Assembly: GCF_009707465.1 (NCBI RefSeq)
Contig: NZ_CP046120.1
Coordinates: forward strand, 62,001 to 126,000
Length of the DNA stretch: 64,000 bases
Direction of reading: 5' to 3'
Source: Novosphingobium sp. Gsoil 351
Lineage (GTDB): Bacteria; Pseudomonadota; Alphaproteobacteria; Sphingomonadales; Sphingomonadaceae
Made by a program: the position numbers and the translations under genes. The notes under the pieces are model-generated. The model made no database searches and was not told the origin of the DNA. It saw nothing but the letters and a program-made list of their open reading frames with translations. This document shows, one piece after another, positions 46,687 through 58,362 of this stretch. Position 1 is the first letter of the stretch; each line of letters begins with the position of its first letter.

Positions 46687-47101
46687 ATGATCGGCAGAAT
46701 GTTCATTGCGCTGATGCTGGCCGCGACGCCGCTTCCCGCCGCTGCGCAGCCGGTCGCGGTGCGGCTGATCTGGGACGGCAACGATTCGATCGGCGGGGTG
46801 CTGGTCAACCGCGTTCGCGGCCTGATTGCGGCATCGGGCGACAAGCGCGAGGTGGTCCAGTCCGCGGCGGGATTGGCGGTCATCGTCCAGACGATCGACC
46901 CGGCCGCGGAGTTCGCGCGAGGTTCGGGGGAAGTCCGAATTCACGGTCTATTCGTTGGTGATCAACGTGCGCAAGGACGGCGTGCCGGACGCCTTCGGCA
47001 GCGCCTCGCTCGGCTACTGCGCGCTCACCGACGTCGCGAGCTGCTCGCGCGAAATCGTCGATGCAATCGATGAGGAAATCGCCAAGCGGGGGCTGCGGTA
47101 A
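46687..47101 (+). CDS. small secreted protein of unknown function, one-base frameshift
   Basis: 137 aa once corrected. A signal peptide is clear (MIGRMFIALMLAATPLPAAA, cleaved before QPVAVRL). The first frame continues to DPAAEFARGSG. Dropping one base from the G5 run at 46926-46930 continues as KSEFTVYSLVINVRKDGVPD and ends VDAIDEEIAKRGLR. One Cys pair (YCALTDVASC) is visible. I recognise no family. It lies 38 bp after uvrC, possibly a separate unit, and its end is 1 bp from the convergent DUF2332 gene. Confidence 0.65.
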
Positions 47102-47102
47102 G

Positions 47103-48212
47103 TCAGTTCGGCCATTGGCTCGGCAGCGGCTCGGCGAAATGTTCGAGCCAGGCGCCGTGGGCGTGCGCCACACCCAGTTGGACGCGCTGCTCGCCGCCCG
47201 GCCAGTACCGCACCGTCAGTTCGTGATGGTGGACGGTGCGGTTTGCTTCGAGCGCGATCCACGCCAGCGGTCGTTCCGCGGTCGCCCTTGCGCCCGCCGC
47301 CGCCATCGCCGCCGAGACTCGCGCCTGTTGGTCGGCCGGGACGTATTGCCACACGATCGAGTGCATCAGGACCCGGGTGGTGCCGGCCGCCTGGGGCACC
47401 GCCAGCGCCTGTTCGACGAATTCGGCGGCGTTCTGCCGGACTATATCCGGCTTTCGCTGCGTCGCGGCGGAGATTGCCGCGTCCATCCTGGCAAAGCGGA
47501 CGCGATGTTCGGGCCAGATATACGCCTTGAGCCGGAGCGCCTGCGCAGGATCGGTGAGGTCGACCGGCGCGACATCGCAGCCCCTGAGCGATTCGAAGGC
47601 GATCGGGCGATCGGGTGGCGGCGGACCGCGCCATTCGGGCTCGAACGCCAGGACGCCCGCATCGGGTCCGATTGCCACTCCACCCAGATCGTAGCGATAG
47701 CGGTCGATCATCAGGTTGATTCCCGCGCTCGATCCGATCTCGAGGCACTCGAACCGGGGCGGCAGGCCCCGCTCCGCGAGCCACAGCAGCGCGATGATGA
47801 AGTTGGACGAGCGCCCGGCCTCGTTGGTCTGCGGCGGGCCGTCGAGCCACGGGAGCAGATCGGCCTCGCGCCGGGCCAGTACTTCCCCGATCACCGCGAG
47901 GTCGTCCGCATCCTCGCCGCGATAGATCGCGCTCAGCGCCGGTTCCTCGCCCCGCAGGTGCAGCGCATGGAGCCCCCCGGCAACGCGCAACGGCAGGGCA
48001 TCGGCCAGCGGGGCGCCGGTCCAGGCGCGAACCCGGTTCAGCAGTTCGCCCGGGGCATCGCCCGCGAGCAGTTCGTCCACCGCCTCGACGATCCGCGCGG
48101 TGATCGGTGCGTCGTTGGCGCGGCAATAGAGCGCCTGGTTGTGGAATGCATCGGCGACGGTGCTGCCCCCGGCTGCGTACAGCGTCTGTGGGCGATAGCG
48201 GTGTTCGGTCAT
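47103..48212 (-). CDS. DUF2332 family protein
   Basis: 369-aa soluble protein of DUF2332. Conserved blocks are ALYCRANDAPITARI near the N-terminus, ECLEIGSSAGINLMIDRY (Gly-rich, methyltransferase-like), RMDAAISAATQRKPD, LMHSIVWQYVPADQQ, and a C-terminal AHPHG-type block seen here as GVAHAHGAWLEH. The overall pattern suggests an S-adenosylmethionine-binding fold, but activity is unknown. It is divergent from hisG across 66 bp. Confidence 0.88.
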   Translation of the reverse strand: MTEHRYRPQTLYAAGGSTVADAFHNQALYCRANDAPITARIVEAVDELLAGDAPGELLNRVRAWTGAPLADALPLRVAGGLHALHLRGEEPALSAIYRGEDADDLAVIGEVLARREADLLPWLDGPPQTNEAGRSSNFIIALLWLAERGLPPRFECLEIGSSAGINLMIDRYRYDLGGVAIGPDAGVLAFEPEWRGPPPPDRPIAFESLRGCDVAPVDLTDPAQALRLKAYIWPEHRVRFARMDAAISAATQRKPDIVRQNAAEFVEQALAVPQAAGTTRVLMHSIVWQYVPADQQARVSAAMAAAGARATAERPLAWIALEANRTVHHHELTVRYWPGGEQRVQLGVAHAHGAWLEHFAEPLPSQWPN

Positions 48213-48278
48213 GCTCGGGTCCTCCCGGTCGTCCCAGTGGTTGCTCTGCGCCGCACCGCGACGTAAGGGCCGCGGGCC

Positions 48279-48944
48279 ATGCCGACCCCGCTCACTTTCG
48301 CCGTTCCTAAGGGCCGCATCCTCGACGAGGCGCTGCCCGTGATGGCGCGTGCCGGGGTCGTGCCCGAAGCCGCTTTCCACGACAAGAAGAACCGCGCGCT
48401 GTCGTTCGCCTGCGCCGGGAACGAATGGTGCGAGGACATGCGGATCATTCGCGTCCGCGCCTTCGATGTCGCGACGTTCGTGGCCCACGGCGCGGCGCAG
48501 GCTGGGATAGTCGGGTCCGACGTGATCGACGAGTTCGCCTATGCCGATCTTTACGCTCCGGTCGATCTCGACATCGGCCACTGCCGCCTGTCGGTCGCCG
48601 AACCGCGCGATGCGGAGGGCCTGGCGAGCGCCAGTCACGCCCGCGTCGCGACCAAATATCCCAATCTCACAAGGCGGTACTTCGAAAGCCAAGGCATTCA
48701 GGCCGAGTGCGTGAAGCTCAACGGGGCGATGGAACTCGCGCCATCGCTGGGGCTGGCGGGGCGGATCGTCGATCTGGTCTCGACCGGCAAGACGCTGGCG
48801 GAAAACGGCCTCGTCGAAACCCGCGTGATCACGCCGGTCTCGGCGCGGTTGATCGTCAACCGCGCTGCGCTCAAGACGGACCCCCGGCTCGGCGCGCTGA
48901 TCGATGCGTTCCGCGCGCTGGCCTCGGTTCGGCAAGCGGCCTGA
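48279..48944 (+). CDS. hisG: ATP phosphoribosyltransferase, short form
   Basis: 221-aa enzyme for the first step of histidine synthesis, joining ATP and PRPP. It reads [20 protein letters not shown] and contains [20 protein letters not shown] and the PRPP loop [15 protein letters not shown]. The length marks the short HisG form, which lacks the ACT domain and needs HisZ as regulatory partner; hisZ is not in this window. The stop overlaps the hisD ATG (TGATG), so it is the first gene of a coupled hisG-hisD-nusB-thiL operon. Confidence 0.97.
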   Translation: MPTPLTFAVPKGRILDEALPVMARAGVVPEAAFHDKKNRALSFACAGNEWCEDMRIIRVRAFDVATFVAHGAAQAGIVGSDVIDEFAYADLYAPVDLDIGHCRLSVAEPRDAEGLASASHARVATKYPNLTRRYFESQGIQAECVKLNGAMELAPSLGLAGRIVDLVSTGKTLAENGLVETRVITPVSARLIVNRAALKTDPRLGALIDAFRALASVRQAA

Positions 48945-50230
48945 TGCGCCGTCTGGACACGCGCGATCCGGGGTTCGCCGCGGCGTTCGACCGCTTGGTT
49001 CGCGACCGCCGCGAGAGCGACCGCGAGGTTGCGGGCGACGTTGCGAACATCCTCAACGACGTTCGGCTGCGGGGCGACGAAGCCGTTGCCGATTACACAG
49101 AGCGGTTCGACCGGCAGGTGCTGGGCGAAGACTGGCGCATCTCCGCCGGCGTTTGCCGTGAGGCTTTCGAGGGGCTCGATCCGGCATTGCGCGCCGCGCT
49201 CGAACTCGCGGCGGCGCGTATTCGCAGTTACCATCGTGAACAGTTGCCAGTGGACCGCGACAGCATCGACGCCGAGGGCGTCCGCCTCGGCGCTCGCTGG
49301 AATGCGGTCGATGCGGCGGGTCTCTACGTTCCCGGCGGGCGCGCCGCGTACCCGTCGTCGCTGCTGATGAACGCGATCCCGGCAAAGGTCGCGGGAGTCG
49401 AGCGGCTGGCTGTCGTCACCCCGACGCCGCGCGGCGTGGTCAACCCGCTGGTGCTGGCGGCCGCCTATCTTGCCGGGGTCGACGAAGTGTGGCGGATCGG
49501 CGGCGCGCAGGCGATCGCGGCGCTGGCCTATGGCACCGCGCGGATTGCGCCGGTGGACGTCATCACCGGACCCGGCAACGCCTGGGTCGCCGAAGCCAAG
49601 CGCCAGTTGTTCGGGGTCGTGGGGATCGACATGGTCGCCGGACCCTCCGAGATCCTAGTAATCGCCGATGGCCTCAACGATCCTGAATGGATCGCCGCCG
49701 ACCTGCTCAGCCAGGCCGAGCACGATCCTGCCGCGCAATCGATCCTGATCACCGACGACATGGGGTTCGCGGACCAGGTGGCGGATGTGGTCGGCGTAGA
49801 ACTGGCGCTGCTGCCGACTGCGCGGGTAGCGAAGGAAAGCTGGGAGACGCATGGCACCATCATCGTCGTCGCCAGCCTCGATGAAGCCCCCGCGCTCGCC
49901 AATCGCCTCGCCGCCGAACATATCGAGCTGGCGGTGGCCGATCCGGAACCGCTGTTCGCGAAAATCCGCCACGCCGGCAGCGTGTTCCTGGGGCGCAACA
50001 CGCCCGAGGCGATCGGCGATTACGTCGCCGGGCCGAACCACGTTCTGCCCACCGGGCGCCGCGCGCGCTTCTCGTCGGGGCTGTCGGTGCTCGATTTCAT
50101 GAAGCGCACCAGTTTCATCGCGATGGGAGACGGAGCGCTCGAGAAGATCGGTCCCGCCGCCATCGCTCTGGCCGAAGCCGAGGGCCTCTCCGCGCACGCG
50201 CGCTCGATCGAAGTGAGGCTGGGCATATGA
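48944..50230 (+). CDS. hisD: histidinol dehydrogenase
   Basis: 428-aa zinc enzyme that oxidises L-histidinol to L-histidine with NAD, the last two steps of histidine synthesis. AAGLYVPGGRAAYPSSLLMN, ITGPGNAWVAEAKRQLFG, GIDMVAGPSEILVIAD and LLSQAEHDPAAQSILIT are signature blocks; the His and Glu ligands lie in the last and in the AAEHIELAVADPEP region. The ATG is taken from the TGATG overlap with hisG. Its TGA overlaps the nusB ATG. Confidence 0.97.
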   Translation: MRRLDTRDPGFAAAFDRLVRDRRESDREVAGDVANILNDVRLRGDEAVADYTERFDRQVLGEDWRISAGVCREAFEGLDPALRAALELAAARIRSYHREQLPVDRDSIDAEGVRLGARWNAVDAAGLYVPGGRAAYPSSLLMNAIPAKVAGVERLAVVTPTPRGVVNPLVLAAAYLAGVDEVWRIGGAQAIAALAYGTARIAPVDVITGPGNAWVAEAKRQLFGVVGIDMVAGPSEILVIADGLNDPEWIAADLLSQAEHDPAAQSILITDDMGFADQVADVVGVELALLPTARVAKESWETHGTIIVVASLDEAPALANRLAAEHIELAVADPEPLFAKIRHAGSVFLGRNTPEAIGDYVAGPNHVLPTGRRARFSSGLSVLDFMKRTSFIAMGDGALEKIGPAAIALAEAEGLSAHARSIEVRLGI

Positions 50231-50673
50231 AAGCGACATCCAAGGCGCGCTCGGCGGCGCGGCTGGCGGCGGTCCAGGCGCTTTACCAGCTCGAGATGGA
50301 GCAAACCGCGCTCGCGCGGCTGCTCGACGAGTTCCACCAGCACCGTCTCGGTGCGGAAATCGAGGATGAACAGTATCTCGACGCCGACACCGCGTTCTTC
50401 GACGATGTCGTACGCGGCACCCATGCCCGGCGCGAGGAGATCGACGGGTTGATAACGGCGCGCCTCGCCTCGGGCTGGACACTCGCGCGGATCGACAAGA
50501 CGATGCTGCAGATCTTGCGTGCCGGAACCTACGAACTGCTGTCGCGCGGCGATGTGCCGACCGCCGCTGTTATCAGCGAATACCTCGACGTCGCCCACGC
50601 GTTCTTCGATGCGCGCGAGGCCAAGTTTGTCAACGGGGTGCTGGATGCCGTGGCCAAGGGTGTCCGCAAGTGA
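50227..50673 (+). CDS. nusB: transcription antitermination factor NusB
   Basis: 148-aa all-helical RNA-binding protein that works with NusE (S10) on boxA in rRNA antitermination. It reads KARSAARLAAVQALYQLEME and contains LARIDKTMLQILRAGTYELL and AVISEYLDVAHAFFDAREAK, then FVNGVLDAVAK, all typical. It is coupled to hisD (ATGA) and is followed by thiL after 1 bp, a conserved alphaproteobacterial neighbourhood. Confidence 0.97.
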   Translation: MKATSKARSAARLAAVQALYQLEMEQTALARLLDEFHQHRLGAEIEDEQYLDADTAFFDDVVRGTHARREEIDGLITARLASGWTLARIDKTMLQILRAGTYELLSRGDVPTAAVISEYLDVAHAFFDAREAKFVNGVLDAVAKGVRK

Positions 50674-50674
50674 A

Positions 50675-51574
50675 ATGAGCGGCGAGGCGGCCTTCATCGC
50701 CGCCCTGCGAGCTTTTGCCACGCATCCCGCGGCGCGCGGCCTAGCCGACGATTGCGCGGTCCTCGAGGTGGGCGGCGAGACGCTGGTCCTGACACACGAT
50801 ATGATGGTGGAAGGCGTGCACTGGCTTCCCGGCCAGGATCCCGCGAATGTCGCGTGGAAACTGGTCGCCACCAACTTATCCGATCTGGCGGCCAAAGGTG
50901 CAGAACCGATCGGGGTGCTGCTCGGTTACAGCCTGGGAGCCGACGATCTGCGCTTCATCGACGGGCTGCGCGAGGTGCTGGAGGCTTTTTCCGTCCCCCT
51001 GCTGGGCGGCGACTCCGTTGGCGGCGGGGCGGTGCAGGCGCATGGGCTCACGGCGATCGGGCGCGCCACCCACCGCCCGGTTCCGTCGCGCAGCGGGGCC
51101 CGGGCGGGGGACGGACTGTGGCTTACCGGCGAGATCGGTGCGGCGATGCTCGGCTTCGATGCGGTGCGCGGGGGACTCGATGAACATGTTGGCGCACGCG
51201 CCTTTGCCCGGCCCGTCCCATTGCTGGCGGAAGGCAGGGCGCTTGCCCCCCTGGTAACCGCGATGATGGATGTGTCCGACGGGTTGCTGCTTGATGCCTC
51301 GCGGATCGCCGCGGCCTCGAAGGTAACACTCGCCGTCAAGACAGCGGCGGTCCCACTTGCGCAGGGTGTCGAGGCCACGGGGCGAGCTGACGAAGCGCTC
51401 CGCTGGGGTGACGATTATGAGCTGCTGTTTACGCTACCCGCCGGGACCGAGCCACCCGTACCGGCGCATCGTATCGGCGATGTGGTGCACGCAGGGCAGT
51501 TCCCGGTTCTGCTCGATGGTGCACCGCCCGATCCGTCGCAACCGCTCGGCTATCTCCACGGTTCATCCCGGTAA
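50675..51574 (+). CDS. thiL: thiamine-monophosphate kinase
   Basis: 299-aa enzyme that phosphorylates thiamine monophosphate to thiamine pyrophosphate with ATP. LADDCAVLEVGGETLVLTHD has the metal Asp pair. EGVHWLPGQDPANVAWKLVA, NLSDLAAKGAEPIGVLLGYS and AMMDVSDGLLLDASRIA are family motifs. WGDDYELLFTLP closes the kinase core. The ATG at 50675 lies 1 bp after the nusB stop. No TPP riboswitch is seen, as expected for a gene inside an operon. Confidence 0.96.
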   Translation: MSGEAAFIAALRAFATHPAARGLADDCAVLEVGGETLVLTHDMMVEGVHWLPGQDPANVAWKLVATNLSDLAAKGAEPIGVLLGYSLGADDLRFIDGLREVLEAFSVPLLGGDSVGGGAVQAHGLTAIGRATHRPVPSRSGARAGDGLWLTGEIGAAMLGFDAVRGGLDEHVGARAFARPVPLLAEGRALAPLVTAMMDVSDGLLLDASRIAAASKVTLAVKTAAVPLAQGVEATGRADEALRWGDDYELLFTLPAGTEPPVPAHRIGDVVHAGQFPVLLDGAPPDPSQPLGYLHGSSR

Positions 51575-51688
51575 GGGCTTGCGCCCTCTCGAATCCTTCG
51601 TATAGCGACGCCGTCCACGGCCCTGCGCAAGCGGGGCCGCGTGTTATGCGCATACCGAGATTTGGGTCGAAATAGGGGGAGCAGCGCC

Positions 51689-53809
<2,121 letters not shown>

Positions 53810-53837
53810 ACCTTCGGAGCAGCTGAATACCTTCAAG

Positions 53838-53870
53838 AACCCCGTCCGGCTTAGACCGGGCGGGGTTTTT
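53838..53870 (+). terminator. Rho-independent terminator after hppA
   Basis: Stem arms AACCCCGTCCGG (53838-53849) and CCGGGCGGGGTT (53856-53867) close a short loop and are followed by a run of T. One internal mismatch is present. It lies 28 bp after the hppA stop. Confidence 0.9.
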
Positions 53871-53924
53871 CACGGCTGACCGCCGTTAACCGAACTTTCG
53901 CCCAGCAGCGCTAGACCCGGCCCC

Positions 53925-55108
53925 ATGGGCGTCGAACTTTTCCTCGAGCGCCGCGAGTTGTCGCGGCATTCGCCAGCTCCCGCGCGCGCCGTCGCCGCGG
54001 GAGACAGCGTGTTCGTGTCCGCCAGCTGGAAGAGTTGGGCCGACGCGGCGGCCATCGAACGCTGGGATGCACTGGCGCTCAGCGCCGCTGAGCCCAATCC
54101 GTTTTTCGAAAGCTGGTACTTGCTCCCCGCGCTACGCCGGTTCGACAAGGCAGGCAAAGTCGAGATCCTGCGTTTCGAGCGCGCCGGGCAACTGGTCGGA
54201 CTCATGCCGATCGAGCGCAGTTGGCGTTATCAGCGTTGGCCGCTGCCACATTTGAGGACATGGCTCCACCCCAACTGCTTCGCCGCCGCACCGCTGGTAG
54301 CCAAAGGCAGCGAGCGTTCGTTCTGGGCGGCGTTTCTTGTCTGGGCCGACGCCAATGGTGGACCCGCTCTGTTTGCGCATCTGCCCGAATTGCCGATCGA
54401 CGGCCATCTTGCCGCCGCCTTGCGCGTCGAAGCCGCCGGGCAGGGCCGCCGGATCGAGCTGGTCCATCATGCAGAGCGCGCGCTGCTCGATTCCGATCTT
54501 GGCCCCCCGACTATCTCGAACAAGCGGTGCGGGGCAAGAGACGCAAGGAACTGCGGCGCCAGCACGCCCGGCTGTCGGAGCAGGGCAAGCTCAAGCTTGA
54601 TCGCCATGATGACGACCGTTGCCTGGCGACGTGGATTGACCATTTTCTGGCACTCGAAGCGTCGGGCTGGAAAGGCGCGGCAGGCTCGGCATTGGCCGTG
54701 CACGACGCTACCGCGGGACTGTTTCGCGATGCCTTGCGCGGCGCGGCGGAACGCGGCCGCCTCCAACGCTTGAGCCTGACGCTGGACGCCCGTCCGATCG
54801 CGATGCTCGCAAACTTCATCACCCCGCCAGGCGCGTTTTCGTACAAGACCGCGTTCGACGAACGTTTTGGGCGCTTCTCCCCGGGTGTGCTGCTCCAGCT
54901 GGAAAACCTCGCGCTGCTCGAGAACGAGGCGATCGCCTGGTGCGACAGTTGCGCCGCTGCCGAGCATCCGATGATCGACGGGTTGTGGACCGAACGTCGC
55001 GCGATTGGCCGCTATAGCGTGGCGATCGGGGGCGCGGCGAAGCGCTCGGCTTTCGATCGCCTGGTTGGTGCGGAACTGTCACGCTCACCGCGCGGGATCG
55101 CCGCCTGA
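53925..55108 (+). CDS. BioF2-like (CelD/FemAB-type) acetyltransferase domain protein, one-base frameshift
   Basis: 394 aa once corrected. The GNAT-like fold of the Acetyltransf_6 (BioF2-like) type is shown by NPFFESWYLLPALRRFD, GKRRKELRRQHARLSEQGKL, LEASGWKGAAGSALAV and ITPPGAFSYKTAFDERFGRF, the last being the conserved substrate-side block. Adding one base to the C6 run at 54503-54508 joins ALLDSDLGPP to DYLEQAVRGK. Relatives act in cellulose, capsule or exopolysaccharide loci; no such genes are nearby. It is preceded by the hppA terminator, so it is its own unit. Confidence 0.82.
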
Positions 55109-55122
55109 TCCTTCCCACCGAG

Positions 55123-55185
55123 CGCTGATGTCGAGCGAAATCGAGACACCTGCGCAGCACGCCTCGACTTCGCTCGACATCAGCG
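55123..55185. repeat. inverted repeat between the acetyltransferase gene and tesB
   Basis: The 23-nt arms CGCTGATGTCGAGCGAAATC... (55123-55145) and ...TTCGCTCGACATCAGCG (55163-55185) pair with one mismatch around a 17-nt loop, starting 14 bp after the acetyltransferase stop. There is no T run, so it is not a standard terminator. GTCGAGCGAA-type palindromes recur between genes in sphingomonads. Confidence 0.65.
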
Positions 55186-55209
55186 GATGTGGTTTCTAAT
55201 TGCCTGGGC

Positions 55210-56109
55210 ATGAGCGAAGCCGACGCACCCGCCCCCGAACATCTGGTCCGCTGGCTGGTCAAGCTGCTCGACGTCAAGCCGGGCGTGGCCCCCGATAGCT
55301 ATGTCGGGCGACGCAAGCGCGGCGGCGTGGGCCGTGTGTTCGGCGGCCAGGTGATCGCCCAGGCGCTCGCCGCGGCGGAGCGGACGGTGCTTCAGGATCG
55401 CGAGGCGCATTCGCTCCACGCCTACTTCCTGCGCGGCGGCAGCGAAGATCACGAGATCGAATTTGCGGTCGCGCGCGATCTCGACGGGGGCAGCTTCTCA
55501 AACCGCCGGGTGGTCGCCAGCCAGCAGGGGCGCCCGATCCTCAACCTCACGGCGTCGTTCCATCGGCGTGAGGAGGGGGTCAGCCATCAGGACGAGATGC
55601 CCGATGTCCATCCGCCCGAGGACTTGCCGAGCGAGCGCGAACTGCGGCTCAAATATGCCTCCGAATTCGCCAAGGATCGGCAGGCCGCGATGCTCGCGCC
55701 GCGTCCGATCGAACTGCGCCCCGCGGAAAAGCGCCATTGGATGGGCGGAGAGCCGGGGCTGCCACTTGCGAATACGTGGTTCCGCGCGGTAGCGCCGCTG
55801 CCTAACGATCCGCGCATCCACCGCGCGGTGCTCGCCTACGCCAGCGACATGACCTTGCTCGGCACGTGCACGATGCCGCATGGGCTGTCGTGGGCGCGGG
55901 GCAACGTGATGGGGGTCAGCCTCGATCACGCGGTGTGGTTTCATGACGACGTCCGCGCCGACCAGTGGCTGCTCTACGCCACCGACAGCACCTGGGCGGG
56001 CCGAGGCCGGGGGATGAACCGTGGCCGAATCTTCACGCGCGACGGGCGGCTCGTCGCCAGCACCGCGCAGGAAGGTCTGATCCGGGTGCTCGACAAGCCC
56101 CGAAGCTAG
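55210..56109 (+). CDS. tesB: acyl-CoA thioesterase II
   Basis: 299-aa double hot-dog thioesterase that hydrolyses medium and long acyl-CoA to free fatty acid and CoA. FGGQVIAQALAAAERTV, HSLHAYFLRGG and ASFHRREEGVSHQDEMP lie in the first half. LAYASDMTLLGTCTMPHG and GVSLDHAVWFHDDVRADQWL carry the catalytic Asp/Thr/Gln region in the second. MNRGRIFTRDGRLVASTAQE is diagnostic. ATG 55210 is preferred; GTG 55189 is an alternative. Its stop overlaps the convergent LtrA gene by 4 bp. Confidence 0.95.
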   Translation: MSEADAPAPEHLVRWLVKLLDVKPGVAPDSYVGRRKRGGVGRVFGGQVIAQALAAAERTVLQDREAHSLHAYFLRGGSEDHEIEFAVARDLDGGSFSNRRVVASQQGRPILNLTASFHRREEGVSHQDEMPDVHPPEDLPSERELRLKYASEFAKDRQAAMLAPRPIELRPAEKRHWMGGEPGLPLANTWFRAVAPLPNDPRIHRAVLAYASDMTLLGTCTMPHGLSWARGNVMGVSLDHAVWFHDDVRADQWLLYATDSTWAGRGRGMNRGRIFTRDGRLVASTAQEGLIRVLDKPRS

Positions 56110-57434
56110 GCCTTCGCTGCCGCCTTGGCCTCCCGCCGCGCCCGGCCGCGATCCATGCGGCGGCGCAGTACACGGCCAAGCCACCAGCCGCGCGCCTCCA
56201 TCCGCTCGATCCATCCGCCGTGGAAGCTGCCCCACTCCCACAGGGCGATCGTCGCCAGGGCGATCGTGCTGGCCGCGGCCAGCGCCAGGCGCGGCGGGGA
56301 GGTGGCGAGACCCCATACCGCGATGGCCAGCGTCAATCCCAGCCCGATGCCATGCGACAGCGGATACCACGGGCTGCCGCTCGAGATCCGCTTGAACGCC
56401 ATGTTGCCCCCAACGAACAGCGCCATTCCACCCGCGACGAGCGCGACGAAATCGGGGTGAACGGGGTCGAATGGGTGGGCGAGGGTCAATTCATCGACCA
56501 CCGCGAGGAGGACGATGCCCGCGACGATCGGTAAATGCCAATAGGTGAACGCCTGCCGCGCGATCAGGCCGGGCACTTCGTGATGCTCGATATGCCAGGC
56601 CCCGCGCCGCGCGCCGATGTCGAAGTATATCCACCACATTGCGAACGAACCGAGGAAGGCGTTGACGAAGGCGGCATCGATACCGCGCATCGGCTCCGCC
56701 CCCGCGTAGGTCGCGCCGGTGATGATCAGCCCTTCGCCCAGCGCCACGATGATGAACAGGCCGCAGCGTTCGGCCATGTGACTGCCGGAAATCTCCCAGT
56801 CCTGAGGGCGCGAACGGCCAAGCCAGGGAAACCAGAAGAGCGCCAGCGGCCCGGCATATTCGATCGCCAGCGCGGCGGTCCACCAGGCCATGCGGAGTAG
56901 CGACTGATCGGTCAGCAATCCGCCTATCCACGGGATCGCGGATACGCCGAACCACAGCGATGCACGCAGCATGTTGAAGCCGCTGCCGCGCTTCCATTCG
57001 CCCAGGGCGTACGAAGTGTAGGCGGTACGGCCGATCTGTACGGTCAAATAGGCCGACACGAACTGCCACGCATAGGCGCCGAACGCTCCCGGCAGCGCGC
57101 AGGCCATGACCAGGCTGGCGAGCATCACCGCGCCGATCAGAAACCGGTTGGCGGGGCGATCGGGATCGATCCAGTTGGTCGCCCAGGTGGTGTACATCCA
57201 TGCCCACCACACCGCGAAAAACAGGATGATGGTCTGTGCCGCCCCCAGCCAGTCCAGATGCTGGAGCAGGAAGTGCGATAGCTGGGTGATCGCGAACACG
57301 AACACGAGGTCGAAGAACAGCTCGAGATTGCTGACCGAGGCATGGCCGCCGCCATGGTTGCGCAGTAGCGAGCGCCGCGACTGTTCGCGCGCACCGGCGA
57401 GTGCCGCGCCGATGCCCGACGGCGCCTCAGCCAT
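56106..57434 (-). CDS. low temperature requirement A (LtrA) family membrane protein
   Basis: 442-aa integral membrane protein with about twelve membrane segments. The family signature VSNLELFFDLVFVFAITQLS is at the N-terminus, followed by WWAWMYTTWATNWIDPD, then MAERCGLFIIVALGEGLIIT. FAMWWIYFDIGAR and EVPGLIARQAFTYWHLPIV are also typical. LtrA is known only as a Listeria gene needed for growth in the cold; the biochemical role is unresolved. The ATG overlaps the epoxide hydrolase gene by 8 bp, making it third in the SDR operon. Confidence 0.93.
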   Translation of the reverse strand: MAEAPSGIGAALAGAREQSRRSLLRNHGGGHASVSNLELFFDLVFVFAITQLSHFLLQHLDWLGAAQTIILFFAVWWAWMYTTWATNWIDPDRPANRFLIGAVMLASLVMACALPGAFGAYAWQFVSAYLTVQIGRTAYTSYALGEWKRGSGFNMLRASLWFGVSAIPWIGGLLTDQSLLRMAWWTAALAIEYAGPLALFWFPWLGRSRPQDWEISGSHMAERCGLFIIVALGEGLIITGATYAGAEPMRGIDAAFVNAFLGSFAMWWIYFDIGARRGAWHIEHHEVPGLIARQAFTYWHLPIVAGIVLLAVVDELTLAHPFDPVHPDFVALVAGGMALFVGGNMAFKRISSGSPWYPLSHGIGLGLTLAIAVWGLATSPPRLALAAASTIALATIALWEWGSFHGGWIERMEARGWWLGRVLRRRMDRGRARREAKAAAKA

Positions 57435-58362
57435 CTGCCGCGGTGCGGGAAAGGAACGCATCCATCGCCGCGTTGACCGCGGCGGGCGCCTCCCACGGCA
57501 CGAAGTGTCCGCAATCGGGGACCTTCACGACGGTCAGGTCGGTGACCAATTCTTCCATGCCCGCAAGGTTTTCAGGCGGCAGCGCCAAGTCGTCCATCGC
57601 CCAGACGACAAGTGTCGGAATAGTGAGCGGAGGCATCGGCCTCTCGGCGTACCCAGCCGGCAGCGCGAAGGGCGCATCCATGGGCGGCACCTCCATCGGG
57701 GAGGCGCGATACCAATTGAGCATGCCGATGGCAGCCTCGCGGTCCTGCCAGTCGGACAAGAGCGCCGCGCGCTCGTCGGGTTCCATCGGATCGTCGCCGC
57801 CGACCATCCGATCGCCGAAGGCCTTGAGCAGCATCGCGCCGAGCCCGCCCGCGTGAACCAGCGCATCGTTTGCGGGATCGCGAAAGGCCCGGAAATACTG
57901 GCTCGATTCGCGCTGACGCGGGTTGAGCCATAGTAGCTTGGAAAAGATTGTGGGATGCGGCGCGTTGGCGATAACCGCACGATTGACCCGCCCGCTCGCC
58001 TGCCCGGTGAGCGCCACCCCCCAGGCGATCGCCCCGCCCCAGTCGTGACCGACGATGGTGAAGCTGCCCACACCGAGCGCGTCGGCGAGTTGGAAAACGT
58101 CGCCGATCAGCTTGTCGGGGGTGTAGGCGGAGACCTCTTGCGGCTTCGATGAGCCGCGATAGCCGCGCTGGTCGGGCGCGATGCAGCGGAACCTGTCGGA
58201 AAAATGCGCGATCTGGTGGCGCCAGGTGCGGTGCGATTCGGGGAACCCGTGGAGGAAGATCAGGACCGGCGCATCGCGCCCGCCCACAGACTTTGGCCCC
58301 ACATCGACGACATCAAGTTCGATCCCGCCGGCGAGGGCGACGCGGGTCTGCTCCACGATCAA
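57427..58362 (-). CDS. epoxide hydrolase-like alpha/beta hydrolase
   Basis: 311-aa soluble alpha/beta hydrolase of the epoxide hydrolase type, which opens epoxides to diols. The oxyanion motif HGFPESHRTWRHQIAHF and the nucleophile Asp in TIVGHDWGGAIAWGVAL are present. VVWAMDDLALPPENL supplies the acid and VKVPDCGHFVPWEAP the His. The cap-domain segment EPDERAALLSDWQDREAAI and WYRASP has the Tyr expected in epoxide hydrolases. It is translationally coupled to the SDR gene upstream (ATGA) and the LtrA gene downstream. Confidence 0.92.
   Translation of the reverse strand: MIVEQTRVALAGGIELDVVDVGPKSVGGRDAPVLIFLHGFPESHRTWRHQIAHFSDRFRCIAPDQRGYRGSSKPQEVSAYTPDKLIGDVFQLADALGVGSFTIVGHDWGGAIAWGVALTGQASGRVNRAVIANAPHPTIFSKLLWLNPRQRESSQYFRAFRDPANDALVHAGGLGAMLLKAFGDRMVGGDDPMEPDERAALLSDWQDREAAIGMLNWYRASPMEVPPMDAPFALPAGYAERPMPPLTIPTLVVWAMDDLALPPENLAGMEELVTDLTVVKVPDCGHFVPWEAPAAVNAAMDAFLSRTAADG

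Noticed and set aside
48213..48935. N-terminal extension of the DUF2332 protein through the hisG region
   Set aside because: The frame is open only because hisG is GC-rich. The protein resembles its family only from the ATG at 48212.
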